DNA of 64,000 nucleotides from Phaeobacter piscinae (GTDB lineage Bacteria > Pseudomonadota > Alphaproteobacteria > Rhodobacterales > Rhodobacteraceae): NCBI RefSeq assembly GCF_002407245.1, contig NZ_CP010681.1, forward strand, positions 2,232,001-2,296,000, read 5' to 3'. The notes beneath the pieces were generated by a model. The model had not been told where the DNA came from and ran no database searches. It saw only the letters and a program-made list of their open reading frames with translations. Positions 18,596 to 27,930 of the stretch are shown one piece after another. The translations under genes were made by a program, and so were the position numbers. Positions within the stretch are counted from its first letter, which is position 1. The number at the start of each line of letters is the position of its first letter.

Positions 18596-19118
18596 TTACC
18601 AATATGACTGATTTGCTCCGTTAAGGGAATATTCACCCAAACCTGAAAAACTGCCATCTGTGGCAGGACACCCCGGGTTTTTCGGGGCCTATCGGTACGC
18701 GGGCGATAGATCCGCCGACATACCACCGCATATTCTCACTATATTTCAGCTACCTAGGCGTCATAGTTGATGTTGAGAACTTATTAGGCCTGTCCCGCCA
18801 TCTCGCGAATACGACCCCATTTAGATAAGCAATATCAATAACATAGATGCATTTCCAATACACCGTCACGCCTGTGGATAAGTACGGGGGTAACCTAAGA
18901 GCTCTCAACCCTTGCGCGACCAGATTGCAAACCTCGCGAAAAGCGGGATATTATCAGCATCCTGCAAGGCGATGCGCGATTTTCAAAATTTTTATTGGAT
19001 ATTTTCAGCCGAAAAATCGCTATCCATCAAACATGGGTTGCGATGATTTCGACAATTTATCCACAGGCGACCACTCAAGGACGCCCATAGGCTGCAGTCC
19101 GCAGGCAGAGGCAGCCGT
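18596..19118. other. Gene-free region with two perfect DnaA boxes
   Basis: No credible gene lies between the operon start and the ptsP terminator. Two perfect consensus DnaA boxes face each other: TGTGGATAA at 18873-18881 and TTATCCACA at 19057-19065. Between them is an AT-rich run (about 18978-19026) with GCGATTTTC and GAAAAATCGC arms. This resembles a replication-origin or DnaA-titration arrangement, but no other origin marker gene is near. A DnaA-controlled promoter or chance remain possible. Confidence 0.4.
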
Positions 19119-19152
19119 AAAAAAACCGCGCGGATTGGGCCGCGCGGTTTTT
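19119..19152 (-). terminator. Intrinsic terminator of the lysC-ptsP operon
   Basis: CCGCGCGG at 19126-19133 pairs with CCGCGCGG at 19140-19147 around a 6-nt loop, extended by an A run (19119-19125) and a T run (19148-19152). Read on the minus strand it is a perfect stem followed by seven Us, 31 nt after the ptsP stop. The symmetric A/T flanks mean it may work on both strands. Confidence 0.85.
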
Positions 19153-19183
19153 GGATTCCAACCCTCGCTGTCTTGCAAGGTGT

Positions 19184-21424
19184 TCAGAGCTCTCGCAGAT
19201 ACTGCATAACCGCTGGGCGCACCGTCTGCTCCCCCCGGTGCCGGGCGTCGGCGATGATTTTGCGGATGTCATTCAGATCCACGCGCATCAGCAGTGATTT
19301 CACCGGACCGACTGAGGCCGGGCGCATGGACAGCACCCGCAACCCCATCGCGGCAAGGCAGACGGCCTCAATCGGGCGGCCAGCATCTTCGCCACAGAAA
19401 CTGAGCGGTGTTCCGGATTTCTCACAACGTTCAACAATCTGCGCGATGAAGCTCAGGAAGCTGACATTCAGCGTATCGTAGCGCTTGCGCACCCGCTCGT
19501 TCTCGCGGTCAGCGGCAAAAAAGAACTGCTTGAGGTCATTGCCACCAATCGACAGGAATTCAACCTCGTCAAAGAACTTCTGCGGCGCAAAGGCGAGAGA
19601 AGGGGTTTCCAGCATCGCCCCGACTTCCAGCTTCTCAGGCAGAGGATGGCCCAGACGGCGCTCCCGCTCCAGTGTTTTGGCAACCTCAGCCTTGGCGTCG
19701 CGGAACTCCTCGAACTGGGCCACAAACGGGAACATCAGCGTAAGGGGACGCCCATTGGCGGCCCGCATCAGCGCCTGCAGCTGCATCCGCATCACACCGG
19801 GCTTGTCCAGACCCACACGGATTGCCCGCCAGCCAAGCGCCGGATTGGGCTCATCCGTCGGCTTCATATAGGGCAGCACCTTGTCCGAGCCGATATCCAG
19901 CGTGCGAAACACCACCCGCTTGCCGCCCGCCGCGTCCAGCACCCGCTGGTACAGCGCCACCAGTTCTGAACGTTTCGGCATCTGGTTGCGCACCAAAAAC
20001 TGCAGTTCGGTACGGAACAGGCCCACACCCTCGGCGCCGGAATTTTGCAGGGACGGCAGATCCGCCATTAACCCGGCATTCATCAGCAGATGCACGCGGC
20101 GGCCATCCCTGGTCAGCGCCTGTTTGTCCCGGATCGAGGCATAGCGCTCCTGCGCTTTGGCCTGCATGGCAATCTTATCACGAAAGGCGCCGACAACGGT
20201 ATCATCGGGACGCAGATGCACCACGCCCTGCTCCCCATCGACCATGATGTGGTCGCCGTTCAGCGCCTCGGTCGTGATACGTTTGGCATGGACCACCAGC
20301 GGGATTGCCAGCGCGCGGGCGATGATCGCCGCGTGGGAGCCGACAGAGCCTTCCTCCAGCACGATACCACGCAGATTGCGGCCATATTCCAGCAACTCTC
20401 CCGGACCGATATTCCGCGCAATCAGAACCGGATCATCAGGCAACTCGGCGCCCGTCTCGCTGCCCTGCCCGGTCAGGATGCGCAGCAGGCGGTTTGACAG
20501 ATCATCCAGATCACTGAGACGCTCGCGCAGATAGGCATCCTGCACCTGGCCCATCCGGGCACGCGCCTGCGATTGCTCTTTTTCCACAGCGGCTTCTGCG
20601 CTCAAGCCGCGGCCAATGTCCTCTTCCATCCGGCGCATCCAGCCCTTGGAATTGGCAAACATCCGGTAAGCTTCCAGCACCTGCAACTGTTCTTTGTCGC
20701 CGGTCTGGGTGACCTCCAGCATCTTGTCGACACCCACGCGCAGTTCCTCAACCGCCTCATGCAAGCGCTCCAGCTCGCGGTGGGGGTCGTCGGCAATCGG
20801 ATTGGTCACCACAACGCGCGGCTCGTGCAGCCAGACATGGCCCTCAACAGCGCCTTCCTGCGCGATGGTGCCGCGCAACAGGACCGGCTGTTGGTGCAAC
20901 GGAGACAAGGCCGCGCCTTCCCCGACAAAAGCCCCCAATTCGGTCATCTCAGCAATGACCATGGCCACCACCTCCAGCGCATAAACCGCGTCAGAGGAAA
21001 ACTCACGCCCCTCTTTGGACTGCACCACCAGCACGCCCAGCATCTCACCCAGACGCTGGATCGGCACGCCCAGGAAGGAGGCAAACCGCTCCTCTCCGGT
21101 TTCCGGCATATAACGGAAGCCCTTGGCATTGGGCGCATCAGGCGTGTTCACCACTTTGCCATAGCGCGCCACACGGCCCACCAGCCCCTCGCCGATCCGC
21201 ATGCGCGTCTGGTGCACGGATTCGACGTTCAGTCCCTGCGTCGCGCAAAGTTCAAGCGTCTCGTCATCGCGAAACAGATAGACCGAGCACACCTCGCTGT
21301 GCATGCTGTCGGCGATCAGCTGCGTGATCTTGTCCAGACGGGCCTGACCGGCGTCATCACCGGCCATCGCCTCGCGCAAGCGCATCAATAAGTTGCGACT
21401 TTCGGATTCGGTCGTCTTTACCAT
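19184..21424 (-). CDS. ptsP: PEP-protein phosphotransferase of the nitrogen PTS (GAF + enzyme I)
   Basis: A 746-residue EI-Ntr protein. Residues of about 20-165 are a GAF sensor domain (SEVCSVYLFRDDETLELCA). The enzyme-I part follows, with phosphohistidine His364 in SVGSHAAIIARAL and the catalytic Cys in LSFCGEDAGRP near the end. It takes phosphate from PEP and passes it to NPr and EIIA-Ntr, a regulatory relay that in this family senses glutamine or redox state through GAF. It starts 45 nt after the lysC stop on the same strand, the usual order in Rhodobacteraceae, and is followed by a strong terminator. Length is normal for PtsP. Confidence 0.95.
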   Translation of the reverse strand: MVKTTESESRNLLMRLREAMAGDDAGQARLDKITQLIADSMHSEVCSVYLFRDDETLELCATQGLNVESVHQTRMRIGEGLVGRVARYGKVVNTPDAPNAKGFRYMPETGEERFASFLGVPIQRLGEMLGVLVVQSKEGREFSSDAVYALEVVAMVIAEMTELGAFVGEGAALSPLHQQPVLLRGTIAQEGAVEGHVWLHEPRVVVTNPIADDPHRELERLHEAVEELRVGVDKMLEVTQTGDKEQLQVLEAYRMFANSKGWMRRMEEDIGRGLSAEAAVEKEQSQARARMGQVQDAYLRERLSDLDDLSNRLLRILTGQGSETGAELPDDPVLIARNIGPGELLEYGRNLRGIVLEEGSVGSHAAIIARALAIPLVVHAKRITTEALNGDHIMVDGEQGVVHLRPDDTVVGAFRDKIAMQAKAQERYASIRDKQALTRDGRRVHLLMNAGLMADLPSLQNSGAEGVGLFRTELQFLVRNQMPKRSELVALYQRVLDAAGGKRVVFRTLDIGSDKVLPYMKPTDEPNPALGWRAIRVGLDKPGVMRMQLQALMRAANGRPLTLMFPFVAQFEEFRDAKAEVAKTLERERRLGHPLPEKLEVGAMLETPSLAFAPQKFFDEVEFLSIGGNDLKQFFFAADRENERVRKRYDTLNVSFLSFIAQIVERCEKSGTPLSFCGEDAGRPIEAVCLAAMGLRVLSMRPASVGPVKSLLMRVDLNDIRKIIADARHRGEQTVRPAVMQYLREL

Positions 21425-21469
21425 GGGGGCCGTTCACACAGATTTCGGTGTCAGGCGGCCAGGTCCAGA

Positions 21470-22708
21470 TCAGGCCGCCTTGTCCAATTCAAACGCATCA
21501 TGCAGTGCTTGCACCGCAAGTTCCATGTATTTCCGGTCAATCAGCACCGAAATCTTGATTTCGGAGGTGGTGATCACCTTAATATTGATGCCCTCGTCTG
21601 ACAGCACCTTGAACATCTTCGCCGCAACCCCAGATTGCGAGCGCATGCCGATGCCAACCACAGAAACCTTGGCGACATCACGGTCTGCCAACAGCTCTGC
21701 ATAGTTCAGCTCGCCCTTTTCCTTCACCGCCTGCAGCGCTTGTTCTGCACGCGCAACCTGATCGGTCGGGCAGGAGAAGGTCATATCGGTGCGGCCCTCG
21801 TCAGAGATATCCTGCACGATCATATCGACATTCACGCCCGCTTCGCTCAGCGCGGTGAAGATATGCGCCGCAATTCCGGGACGGTCGGCAACCGACTGAA
21901 CGGTCAGCTTGGCTTCGTCACGGGAATAGGCCACACCGGCCACAACATTGGATTCCATGATTTCCTCCTCGTCGCAGACCAGGGTTCCGGCCTCGTCGGA
22001 TTGTTCCTCGAAACTGGACAGCACGCGCAGTTTCACCTTGTAGCGCATCGCCAGCTCAACCGAGCGGGTCTGCAAAACCTTGGCGCCCAGCGACGCCAGC
22101 TCCAGCATTTCCTCAAACGCGATCTTATCCAGTTTGCGCGCCTTGTCGCAAATCCGCGGGTCAGTGGTGTAAACCCCGTCCACATCGGTGTAGATATCGC
22201 AGCGCTCAGCCTCAAACGCCGCCGCAAAGGCCACGGCAGTGGTATCCGACCCGCCCCGGCCCAGCGTGGTGATGCGGCCCTCGGGGCTGATCCCCTGAAA
22301 GCCGGCAACAACGGCCACACGCATGCCTTCGCCAAATTTTGCGTTGATGTTTTCCGGCGGGATTTCCTCAATCCGCGCCTGGCTATGGGCGCTGGTGGTC
22401 TTCAGCGGCACCTGCCAGCCCTGCCAGCTGCGCGCCGGAATATCCATTTCCTGCAGGGTCAGCGCCATCAACCCGGCGGTGACATTCTCCCCTGAGGACA
22501 CAACCGCATCATATTCGCGCGCATCAAACAGCGGCGAGGTCTCATTGACCCAGCCGACCAGCTCATTGGTCTTGCCCGACATCGCAGAGACGATCACGAT
22601 CACGTCGTAGCCCTTGGCCACTTCGACACCAACGCGTTTGGCGGCGCGGCGGATGCGGTCCAGATTGGCGACAGATGTGCCGCCGAATTTCATCACAAGA
22701 ACGGGCAT
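21470..22708 (-). CDS. lysC: Aspartate kinase
   Basis: A 412-residue monofunctional aspartokinase. VMKFGGTSVAN at residues 5-15 is the kinase signature. TTLGRGGSDTTAVAFAA and IYTDVDGVYTTDPRI belong to the aspartate- and ATP-binding regions. Two ACT domains fill the last 150 residues (VADRPGIAAHIFTALSEAGV and VVGIGMRSQSGVAAKMFKVL), so feedback inhibition by lysine and/or threonine is expected. It catalyses the first step from aspartate to lysine, threonine and methionine in the cytoplasm. It is the first gene of the lysC-ptsP operon. The start ATG at 22708 has MPVLVMKFGGTS directly after it, as in relatives. Confidence 0.96.
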   Translation of the reverse strand: MPVLVMKFGGTSVANLDRIRRAAKRVGVEVAKGYDVIVIVSAMSGKTNELVGWVNETSPLFDAREYDAVVSSGENVTAGLMALTLQEMDIPARSWQGWQVPLKTTSAHSQARIEEIPPENINAKFGEGMRVAVVAGFQGISPEGRITTLGRGGSDTTAVAFAAAFEAERCDIYTDVDGVYTTDPRICDKARKLDKIAFEEMLELASLGAKVLQTRSVELAMRYKVKLRVLSSFEEQSDEAGTLVCDEEEIMESNVVAGVAYSRDEAKLTVQSVADRPGIAAHIFTALSEAGVNVDMIVQDISDEGRTDMTFSCPTDQVARAEQALQAVKEKGELNYAELLADRDVAKVSVVGIGMRSQSGVAAKMFKVLSDEGINIKVITTSEIKISVLIDRKYMELAVQALHDAFELDKAA

Positions 22709-22865
22709 TGGGCAAAACTCTCCGTGCGCTTGCGGGTTTCAACTCCCCGCCTCTTATGCGAGCGGCTCCACAAGGGCAAGCCTGCGGATTGTAGCGATAC
22801 ACATAGAAACGCAGGGGCAACACGCAATATTGATGCGCCGGACGTGCCCGTGGCGGTCGATCTGC

Positions 22866-24314
22866 CTAGTTGCGCCAGAACCGGATGGTCAGAATGGCGT
22901 AAACGGCCATCAGTTCCAGCCGACCGATCAGCATCGCTGCACTCAGAATCCACTTCGCCCCGTCGTTCAGCGTCGAGAAATTGCCCGCTGGTCCAATCCG
23001 ATCGCCAAGGCCGGGGCCGATATTGGCCACAGCCGTTGCTGCACCAGACACCGCAGTTACAAAATCCAACCCCGTCAGGGCCAGCGCCCAGGCCACGATC
23101 CCCAGCGTCACGACAAAGAACATGAAAAAGGAAATGACCGAGCTCAGCACCTCGGCGTCCACCGTGCGCCCCTGATAGCGCGGCACAAACACCCCATGTG
23201 GCGAATGGATCCGCTGGATCTGCACCCGGATTGAGGCAAACAGCAGCTGATAGCGGAAGATCTTGACCGAACAGGCGGTGGAGCCCGCACAGCCACCGAT
23301 CAACCCGATGAAGAAGAACAGCATGACCAGAAAGCTGCCCCATTGCATATAATCGACACTGGCGTAGCCGGTGCCGGAAATGATCGAGGTGATGTTGAAC
23401 AGCGCTTCGCGCACGGCCTGTTCCGGATGATGCGGGAAAACGTAGACCAGCACACAGGCGGTCACCACCACCAGCAGGGCAATTGTCGCCAGAAACGCCC
23501 GGATCTGACTGTCACGAAACAGTGGTTTGGACTGCCCGTTGATCATCTGCACATAGCGCACAAACGGCAGCGCCGCGAGGATCATAAACACCGATGCCGC
23601 ATATTCAGGTGCGCCGCTGAAGGTGCCGAACGACGCGTCATAATTGGAAAACCCGCCGGTCGAACAGGTGGTCAGCGCATGGACCAGCGCGTCAAACGGC
23701 TCCATCCCCAACAGCATATAGACCACCATGCAGGCGACGGTCAGCCCCACGTAGATCAGTGAAATCTGCTTCGCGATCGCCTGCGCGCGAGGCAAGATTT
23801 TCCCCATAGTGTCAAAGGCTTCTGAGCGGAAAATCTGCATTCCGCCGACCCGCAACTCGGGCAGGAACACCATCGCGACCACAATAATTCCGATGCCGCC
23901 CAGCCATTGCAGGATACCGCGCCACAGCAACAATCCGCGCGGCAGATCGTCCAGGCCGGAGATCACGGTGGAGCCAGTGGTCGTGAGGCCCGACATCGCC
24001 TCGAAAAACGCGTCAACAAACCGCAGCTCGGTGGCCCCCAGCATCAGCGGAAGGGCCCCAAACAGCGGCAGCGCCACCCAAACCAGCGTGGTCAGCAGAA
24101 AGGTCTGCTGAATGGTCAGCCCCTCGCGCACCCCATTGGCGCAGGACAGCGCAATCAGCCCGCCGCCAAGGATGGTGATCACCGCGCTTTCGAGGAAAAC
24201 CGGCCACTCCCCCTGCCCGTCGTATAGATCGACGGCCAGAGGAAACAGCATGGTCGCCCCAAGAATGGCCACCAACAGGCCAATGACATATCCAACCGGA
24301 CGCAGATCCAACAT
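22866..24314 (-). CDS. trkH: Potassium uptake protein TrkH
   Basis: From the ATG at 24314 the protein has 482 residues, the normal TrkH length. A frame extending to 24467 adds 51 Arg-rich residues that overlap the upstream gene, and is rejected. The four pore repeats are visible, with filter segments MSGLTTTGSTVISG, ALTTCSTGGFSNYD, ITSIISGTGYASVD and SGAATAVANIGPGLG. About ten hydrophobic helices surround them. It forms the membrane part of a Trk K+ channel gated by TrkA, whose gene is not in the window. It follows the Ala/Lys-rich protein gene after 64 nt on the same strand. Confidence 0.95.
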   Translation of the reverse strand: MLDLRPVGYVIGLLVAILGATMLFPLAVDLYDGQGEWPVFLESAVITILGGGLIALSCANGVREGLTIQQTFLLTTLVWVALPLFGALPLMLGATELRFVDAFFEAMSGLTTTGSTVISGLDDLPRGLLLWRGILQWLGGIGIIVVAMVFLPELRVGGMQIFRSEAFDTMGKILPRAQAIAKQISLIYVGLTVACMVVYMLLGMEPFDALVHALTTCSTGGFSNYDASFGTFSGAPEYAASVFMILAALPFVRYVQMINGQSKPLFRDSQIRAFLATIALLVVVTACVLVYVFPHHPEQAVREALFNITSIISGTGYASVDYMQWGSFLVMLFFFIGLIGGCAGSTACSVKIFRYQLLFASIRVQIQRIHSPHGVFVPRYQGRTVDAEVLSSVISFFMFFVVTLGIVAWALALTGLDFVTAVSGAATAVANIGPGLGDRIGPAGNFSTLNDGAKWILSAAMLIGRLELMAVYAILTIRFWRN

Positions 24315-24378
24315 GGGCGCAGCGTTGGCCTGCCCCGCACAGACTGTCAAGAGACTGCGCACGTCCGGCGGGCGAGCC

Positions 24379-25125
24379 CTATTGTTTTGCCCGTGACTTA
24401 GACGCAGGTTTAGCCTTTGCAGCGGCTGGCTTGGCCGTGGCTGGCTTCGCAGCCGCCAGTTTGCCACTATCCTGTTGTCCCGGGGCCGCCCCTGCGGCCT
24501 GACCCGCCATCAAGGCCTGCGCGCTGGTGGTTCCGATCTGTTTCACACTCACTTGCCGGCTATCGGGCGCAACAGGCTTTGCCTCAGATCTGGCCGCCGC
24601 CGACTTAAGAGGGGCTGGCATCTGCGCTGGTTTCGACGGAGCACGAGGTGTTTTGCGGCGGGCCCCAGGCGCAGAGGGCGTCGATGCAGCCGACTTCGCA
24701 GCGCTACCGCCGCTGGTGGTTCTTTGGCTGGCAAACCCGCTCTGGCCAGAGGTGGCGCCGGTTGAAGTTGCTACTACGTTAGCGTCCTTTGGTGTGGTGA
24801 CCTGGTCCGGGGCAGGTTTTTTACTCGTTTTCACAGCCGCCGATTGCGCCGGACGGGCCGGTTTGCGCGTGGCCTTACGGCGGGCAGGCGCAGGCTTTGC
24901 AACCGTATCGTTGGCCAATGACGGCACTGCTGTCTTGGTGCCGGTCTTGCCAGTGACACCATAAGTCGCAGCCATAGCCTCGCGGGCGAGGGCGACCTGC
25001 GCTGCAGGCACCGACCCCATCAGGGTCATGGCGCCACGCCAGAACCGCAACTGGTTACCAACAATCGTGCCAGCCAGCGCAGCAGGGGTTCGGGGAAGGT
25101 CTGTGAAATCGAGTAGAGGGATCAT
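24379..25125 (-). CDS. Ala/Lys/Pro-rich protein of unknown function
   Basis: A 248-residue protein. The first 60 residues are ordinary (MIPLLDFTDLPRTPAALAG and ALAREAMAATYGVTGKTGTK) and could form amphipathic helices. The rest is low-complexity Ala, Lys, Pro, Ser and Thr with repeated AAAKPATAKP-type units, very basic, and ends in KPASKSRAKQ. The basic tail recalls histone-H1-like nucleoid proteins and the Ala/Lys tails of some granule-associated phasins, but neither is proven. Of two ATGs two codons apart, the inner one (25125) has AGGAG at 6-nt spacing and is chosen. It lies upstream of trkH on the same strand. No function is assigned. Confidence 0.7.
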   Translation of the reverse strand: MIPLLDFTDLPRTPAALAGTIVGNQLRFWRGAMTLMGSVPAAQVALAREAMAATYGVTGKTGTKTAVPSLANDTVAKPAPARRKATRKPARPAQSAAVKTSKKPAPDQVTTPKDANVVATSTGATSGQSGFASQRTTSGGSAAKSAASTPSAPGARRKTPRAPSKPAQMPAPLKSAAARSEAKPVAPDSRQVSVKQIGTTSAQALMAGQAAGAAPGQQDSGKLAAAKPATAKPAAAKAKPASKSRAKQ

Positions 25126-25267
25126 CAACATCTCCTGTTTGGCGGGCAGCTTTTGCGGCCTCCTGAGGATAGGGGCCGCAACGCGCGCACCCCCTCAGGT
25201 TGCAAGCTTAGCTGATTATTGCCGCAGTGCAGCAAAAAAATGCCGCGACGCAGATGAACATTGATTA

Positions 25268-25300
25268 CAAAAAAGAAATCGCCGCCCGAATGGGCAGGCG
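25268..25300 (-). terminator. Intrinsic terminator after folE2
   Basis: CGCCGCCC (25280-25287) and GGGCAGGCG (25292-25300) pair as a GC stem with a 4-nt loop and a small bulge. On the minus strand the stem is followed by a T-rich run (complement of 25268-25279). It lies 51 nt beyond the folE2 stop. Confidence 0.7.
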
Positions 25301-25350
25301 GTTCTGTTTGAGAGGTCAAGTCCGAGGCGGAATGCACGCCTCAGGCGCCC

Positions 25351-26454
25351 TCAGCCCTGATGAATGAGGGTCGCGAACATCTTGGGATCAATGCTGCGGG
25401 CCGCAAATGTCTGCCCCTGTGTCAGAACGCTGATCGCGTCGTGGCTGTGCAGGCTTTCCTGATGGCTGGCCACAACCCGGAAATCACCAATCCGCGGGTC
25501 CGACTGCAGCGCCTCACAGAACAACCGCGCGGCATCTTCCACAAAGATCGGGTTCGCCGCGTTCAGCTCGGCAAAGGCCTGTTCATCCTCACGCTTCACC
25601 ATCACCTGCGTTTCGGTCGGCACCGCGCGGCGGCAATGATCAATCACGTCTTCAAACCACAGCACCGGGGCGCCGGGTTCCTGCACCAGCGATATCCGCG
25701 CAACCGAGCGCTGCGAATGCGGTGTTGCCAGCTGTCCCCGTGAACTACGTGCGTGCTCACTCAACTCAAGCGAGCAGGGGCAGGTCGAGGAATAGACATA
25801 ATCAAGGTGGATTATCTTGGTCCGCTCGCCATCGTGATCAACGATTTCCAGAGCGATATCATAGTACTGATAGCCAGACAGACCTGACCGAAGGCTTTCG
25901 ACCTTTACCGGGAAGGAGAACCGCATCTGAAGGCGCGCATCCAGGCTCTCCAGATCTGTCAGATAATCGTCCAGCGCTGCCTCCATCACCTCAAAGCTGA
26001 AGGTGCGCTCAGCATGTTTGTAGAACGACCGCATAATCCGGGACATGTTGATGCCCTTCTTGTCGGCGTCCAGGCTGACGGTGCCGGTGACGCTGGCTTC
26101 CAGCGTCAGGTCCCCATTGTCGCGGGTGTGAAAGCGAATCGGCAGGCGAAAGTTGGAAATCCCCACATGCTGGATCTGCTCATGCGCCCCGCGGATCAGG
26201 CTGGAGGGGCCGTTCTGCAGATCCGGCAGGGTTGCACGATAGCTGCTGTCAGCCACAAACCCCTCAGGGTAGTGCCGCGACAGATCGGGATAATTACCGG
26301 CAGGTGCATCCGGGAGAAGCCGTGCAACCGCCGGGTTCAATTGGGCAATTTCGGTCTCGGTGGCCGCGCTGGCCCATTGGCGCAACAGATCGAGCGCTTC
26401 TTCTGCGTCTGCTCGATCAGGCGCCTTGGTCAGATTACGCGAGTGAGAGTTCAT
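25351..26454 (-). CDS. folE2: GTP cyclohydrolase I type 2 (FolE2, IB type)
   Basis: A 367-residue tunnelling-fold protein of the FolE2 family, which makes dihydroneopterin triphosphate from GTP for folate (and queuosine) synthesis. YSSTCPCSLELSEHARSSRG carries Cys225 and Cys227, the metal-binding pair of the family. QRSVARISL and PTETQVMVKREDEQAFAELN follow in the usual order. Members of this type can use metals other than zinc, which lets folate synthesis continue when zinc is scarce. I looked for a Zur-type palindrome upstream and saw none, so it may be the only and constitutive enzyme here. It ends at a clear terminator. GGAGG stands before the ATG at 26454. Confidence 0.93.
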   Translation of the reverse strand: MNSHSRNLTKAPDRADAEEALDLLRQWASAATETEIAQLNPAVARLLPDAPAGNYPDLSRHYPEGFVADSSYRATLPDLQNGPSSLIRGAHEQIQHVGISNFRLPIRFHTRDNGDLTLEASVTGTVSLDADKKGINMSRIMRSFYKHAERTFSFEVMEAALDDYLTDLESLDARLQMRFSFPVKVESLRSGLSGYQYYDIALEIVDHDGERTKIIHLDYVYSSTCPCSLELSEHARSSRGQLATPHSQRSVARISLVQEPGAPVLWFEDVIDHCRRAVPTETQVMVKREDEQAFAELNAANPIFVEDAARLFCEALQSDPRIGDFRVVASHQESLHSHDAISVLTQGQTFAARSIDPKMFATLIHQG

Positions 26455-26474
26455 GACACAGAGACCTCCGCTGA

Positions 26475-26497
26475 TGCTGCCCGATCATCAGGCAGCA
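26475..26497. other. Hairpin in the folE2 leader
   Basis: TGCTGCC (26475-26481) and GGCAGCA (26491-26497) form a perfect 7-bp stem with a 9-nt loop, just upstream of the folE2 ribosome-binding site and between metZ and folE2. No U tract follows, so it is not a standard terminator. Confidence 0.3.
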
Positions 26498-26663
26498 GGA
26501 TTGGTTTTAGTCTGTTACGCGGCAGATCGCAAAACAGATCATTCAAAAGCGTCGTGTTTTGCGTATTTCCGGCGATTGACCCCAGATCACCCAGGATCTG
26601 TTCCCAGCTGAGGCAGGCAACCCAATATGCCCCTGCCCCAACTGCGTCTTGGTGGCGCGCCGT

Positions 26664-27854
26664 TCAGCCCTCAGCCGCCGCAAGCGCTTGCGTCAGATCC
26701 GCAATCAAATCGCCTGCATCCTCCAGCCCGACGGAGAACCGCACCAGCCCCGGGGTGATGCCCAGCTCGTCTTTCAACTCCTCCGACAGCCGCTGATGGG
26801 TGGTGGTGGCCGGATGAGTTGCAATGGACTTCGCATCCCCCAGATTGTTGGAGATCACCGGGATGGTGAGCGCGTTCAAGAAGCGGAAGGCGGCCTCCTT
26901 GCCACCCTTCAGATCCAGCGACAGCACAGTGCCGCCCTTGCCGCCCAGTTGCCGCTGGACCAGCGCGTGTTGGGCGTGATCTTCCAGCCCCGGATACATC
27001 AACCGCAACAGCGCCGGATGACCGCTCAGCGCCTGCGCCAGTTCCAGCGCACTGTCCGCCTGCGCATTCACCCGTAGCGAAATCGTCTCCAGCCCCTTTA
27101 GCAGGGTCCAAGCATTGAACGGGCTGAGGCTACCGCCGGTGTGTTTCATATAGGGCTCAACGGTGCCGCGGATAAAATCGCGTGTGCCAAGAATGACACC
27201 GCCCAGAACCCGACCCTGCCCGTCGATATGCTTGGTAGCGGAATAGATCACCACATCCGCACCCTGTTCGATGGCGTTTGAGAACACCGGGGTCGAGAAC
27301 ACATTGTCCACCACGACGGTGGCACCGACCGCATGGGCCAGCTCTGCCACCGCTGCAATATCGATCACTTCCAGCGTCGGGTTGGACATGGATTCGAAAA
27401 ACACCGCCTTGGTGTCGGGCCGCAGTGCCGCGCGCCAAGCGTCAAGATCGGTGCCATCAACAAAAGTCACCTCAACGCCAAAGCGGGTCAGGATATTCTC
27501 AAGGATATAAAGACAGGAGCCAAACAGCGCCTTGGCTGATACCACATGGTCACCGGCCTTCAGCATCGAAGTGAGCGCGCCGTTGACTGCCGCCATGCCG
27601 GATGCGGTGGCAAAAGCGTTCTCGGCCCCTTCCAGCGCGGCAATCCGCTCTTCGAACATGGCCACCGTGGGGTTGCCGTAGCGGGCATAGATGAATTCAT
27701 CGGGACCGGTCTCAATGAACCGGGCCTCGGCCTGCTCAGCGCTGTCATAGACAAAGCCCTGCGTCAGGTAGATCGCTTCGCTGACCTCATTGTACTGGCT
27801 GCGCCGGGTGCCGCCATGCACCAGTTTGGTGCGCTTGTTCCAGGTCTCGCTCAT
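26664..27854 (-). CDS. metZ: O-succinylhomoserine sulfhydrylase
   Basis: From the ATG at 27854 the protein has 396 residues. AAGGAG lies 7 nt before this start; the open frame to 27875 has no signal of its own. It is a Cys/Met-metabolism PLP enzyme with Lys208 in IYSATKHIDGQG as the cofactor lysine, YARYGNPT at 57-64, and SLSPFNAWTLLKGLETI. The opening KRTKLVHGGTRRSQYNEVSE matches MetZ rather than MetB or MetC. It makes homocysteine from O-succinylhomoserine and sulfide. Expression is governed by the SAM-II riboswitch and terminator directly upstream, so it should fall when S-adenosylmethionine is plentiful. Confidence 0.94.
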   Translation of the reverse strand: MSETWNKRTKLVHGGTRRSQYNEVSEAIYLTQGFVYDSAEQAEARFIETGPDEFIYARYGNPTVAMFEERIAALEGAENAFATASGMAAVNGALTSMLKAGDHVVSAKALFGSCLYILENILTRFGVEVTFVDGTDLDAWRAALRPDTKAVFFESMSNPTLEVIDIAAVAELAHAVGATVVVDNVFSTPVFSNAIEQGADVVIYSATKHIDGQGRVLGGVILGTRDFIRGTVEPYMKHTGGSLSPFNAWTLLKGLETISLRVNAQADSALELAQALSGHPALLRLMYPGLEDHAQHALVQRQLGGKGGTVLSLDLKGGKEAAFRFLNALTIPVISNNLGDAKSIATHPATTTHQRLSEELKDELGITPGLVRFSVGLEDAGDLIADLTQALAAAEG

Positions 27855-27883
27855 CTTCTGTCTCCTTGCGCGCAATGCGCATT

Positions 27884-27915
27884 AAAAAACCCCCGTTCGG
27901 CCAAGCGAAAGGGGG
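27884..27915 (-). terminator. Terminator hairpin between the SAM-II riboswitch and metZ
   Basis: On the minus strand CCCCC-T-TTCG pairs with CGAA-C-GGGGG around a short loop (27890-27915), with one mismatch, and is followed by six Ts (27884-27889). It lies 30 nt before the metZ start and 15 nt after the riboswitch. This position suggests transcription attenuation in addition to the usual SAM-II control of translation. Confidence 0.8.
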
Positions 27916-27930
27916 TCCTTCACATCCTGA

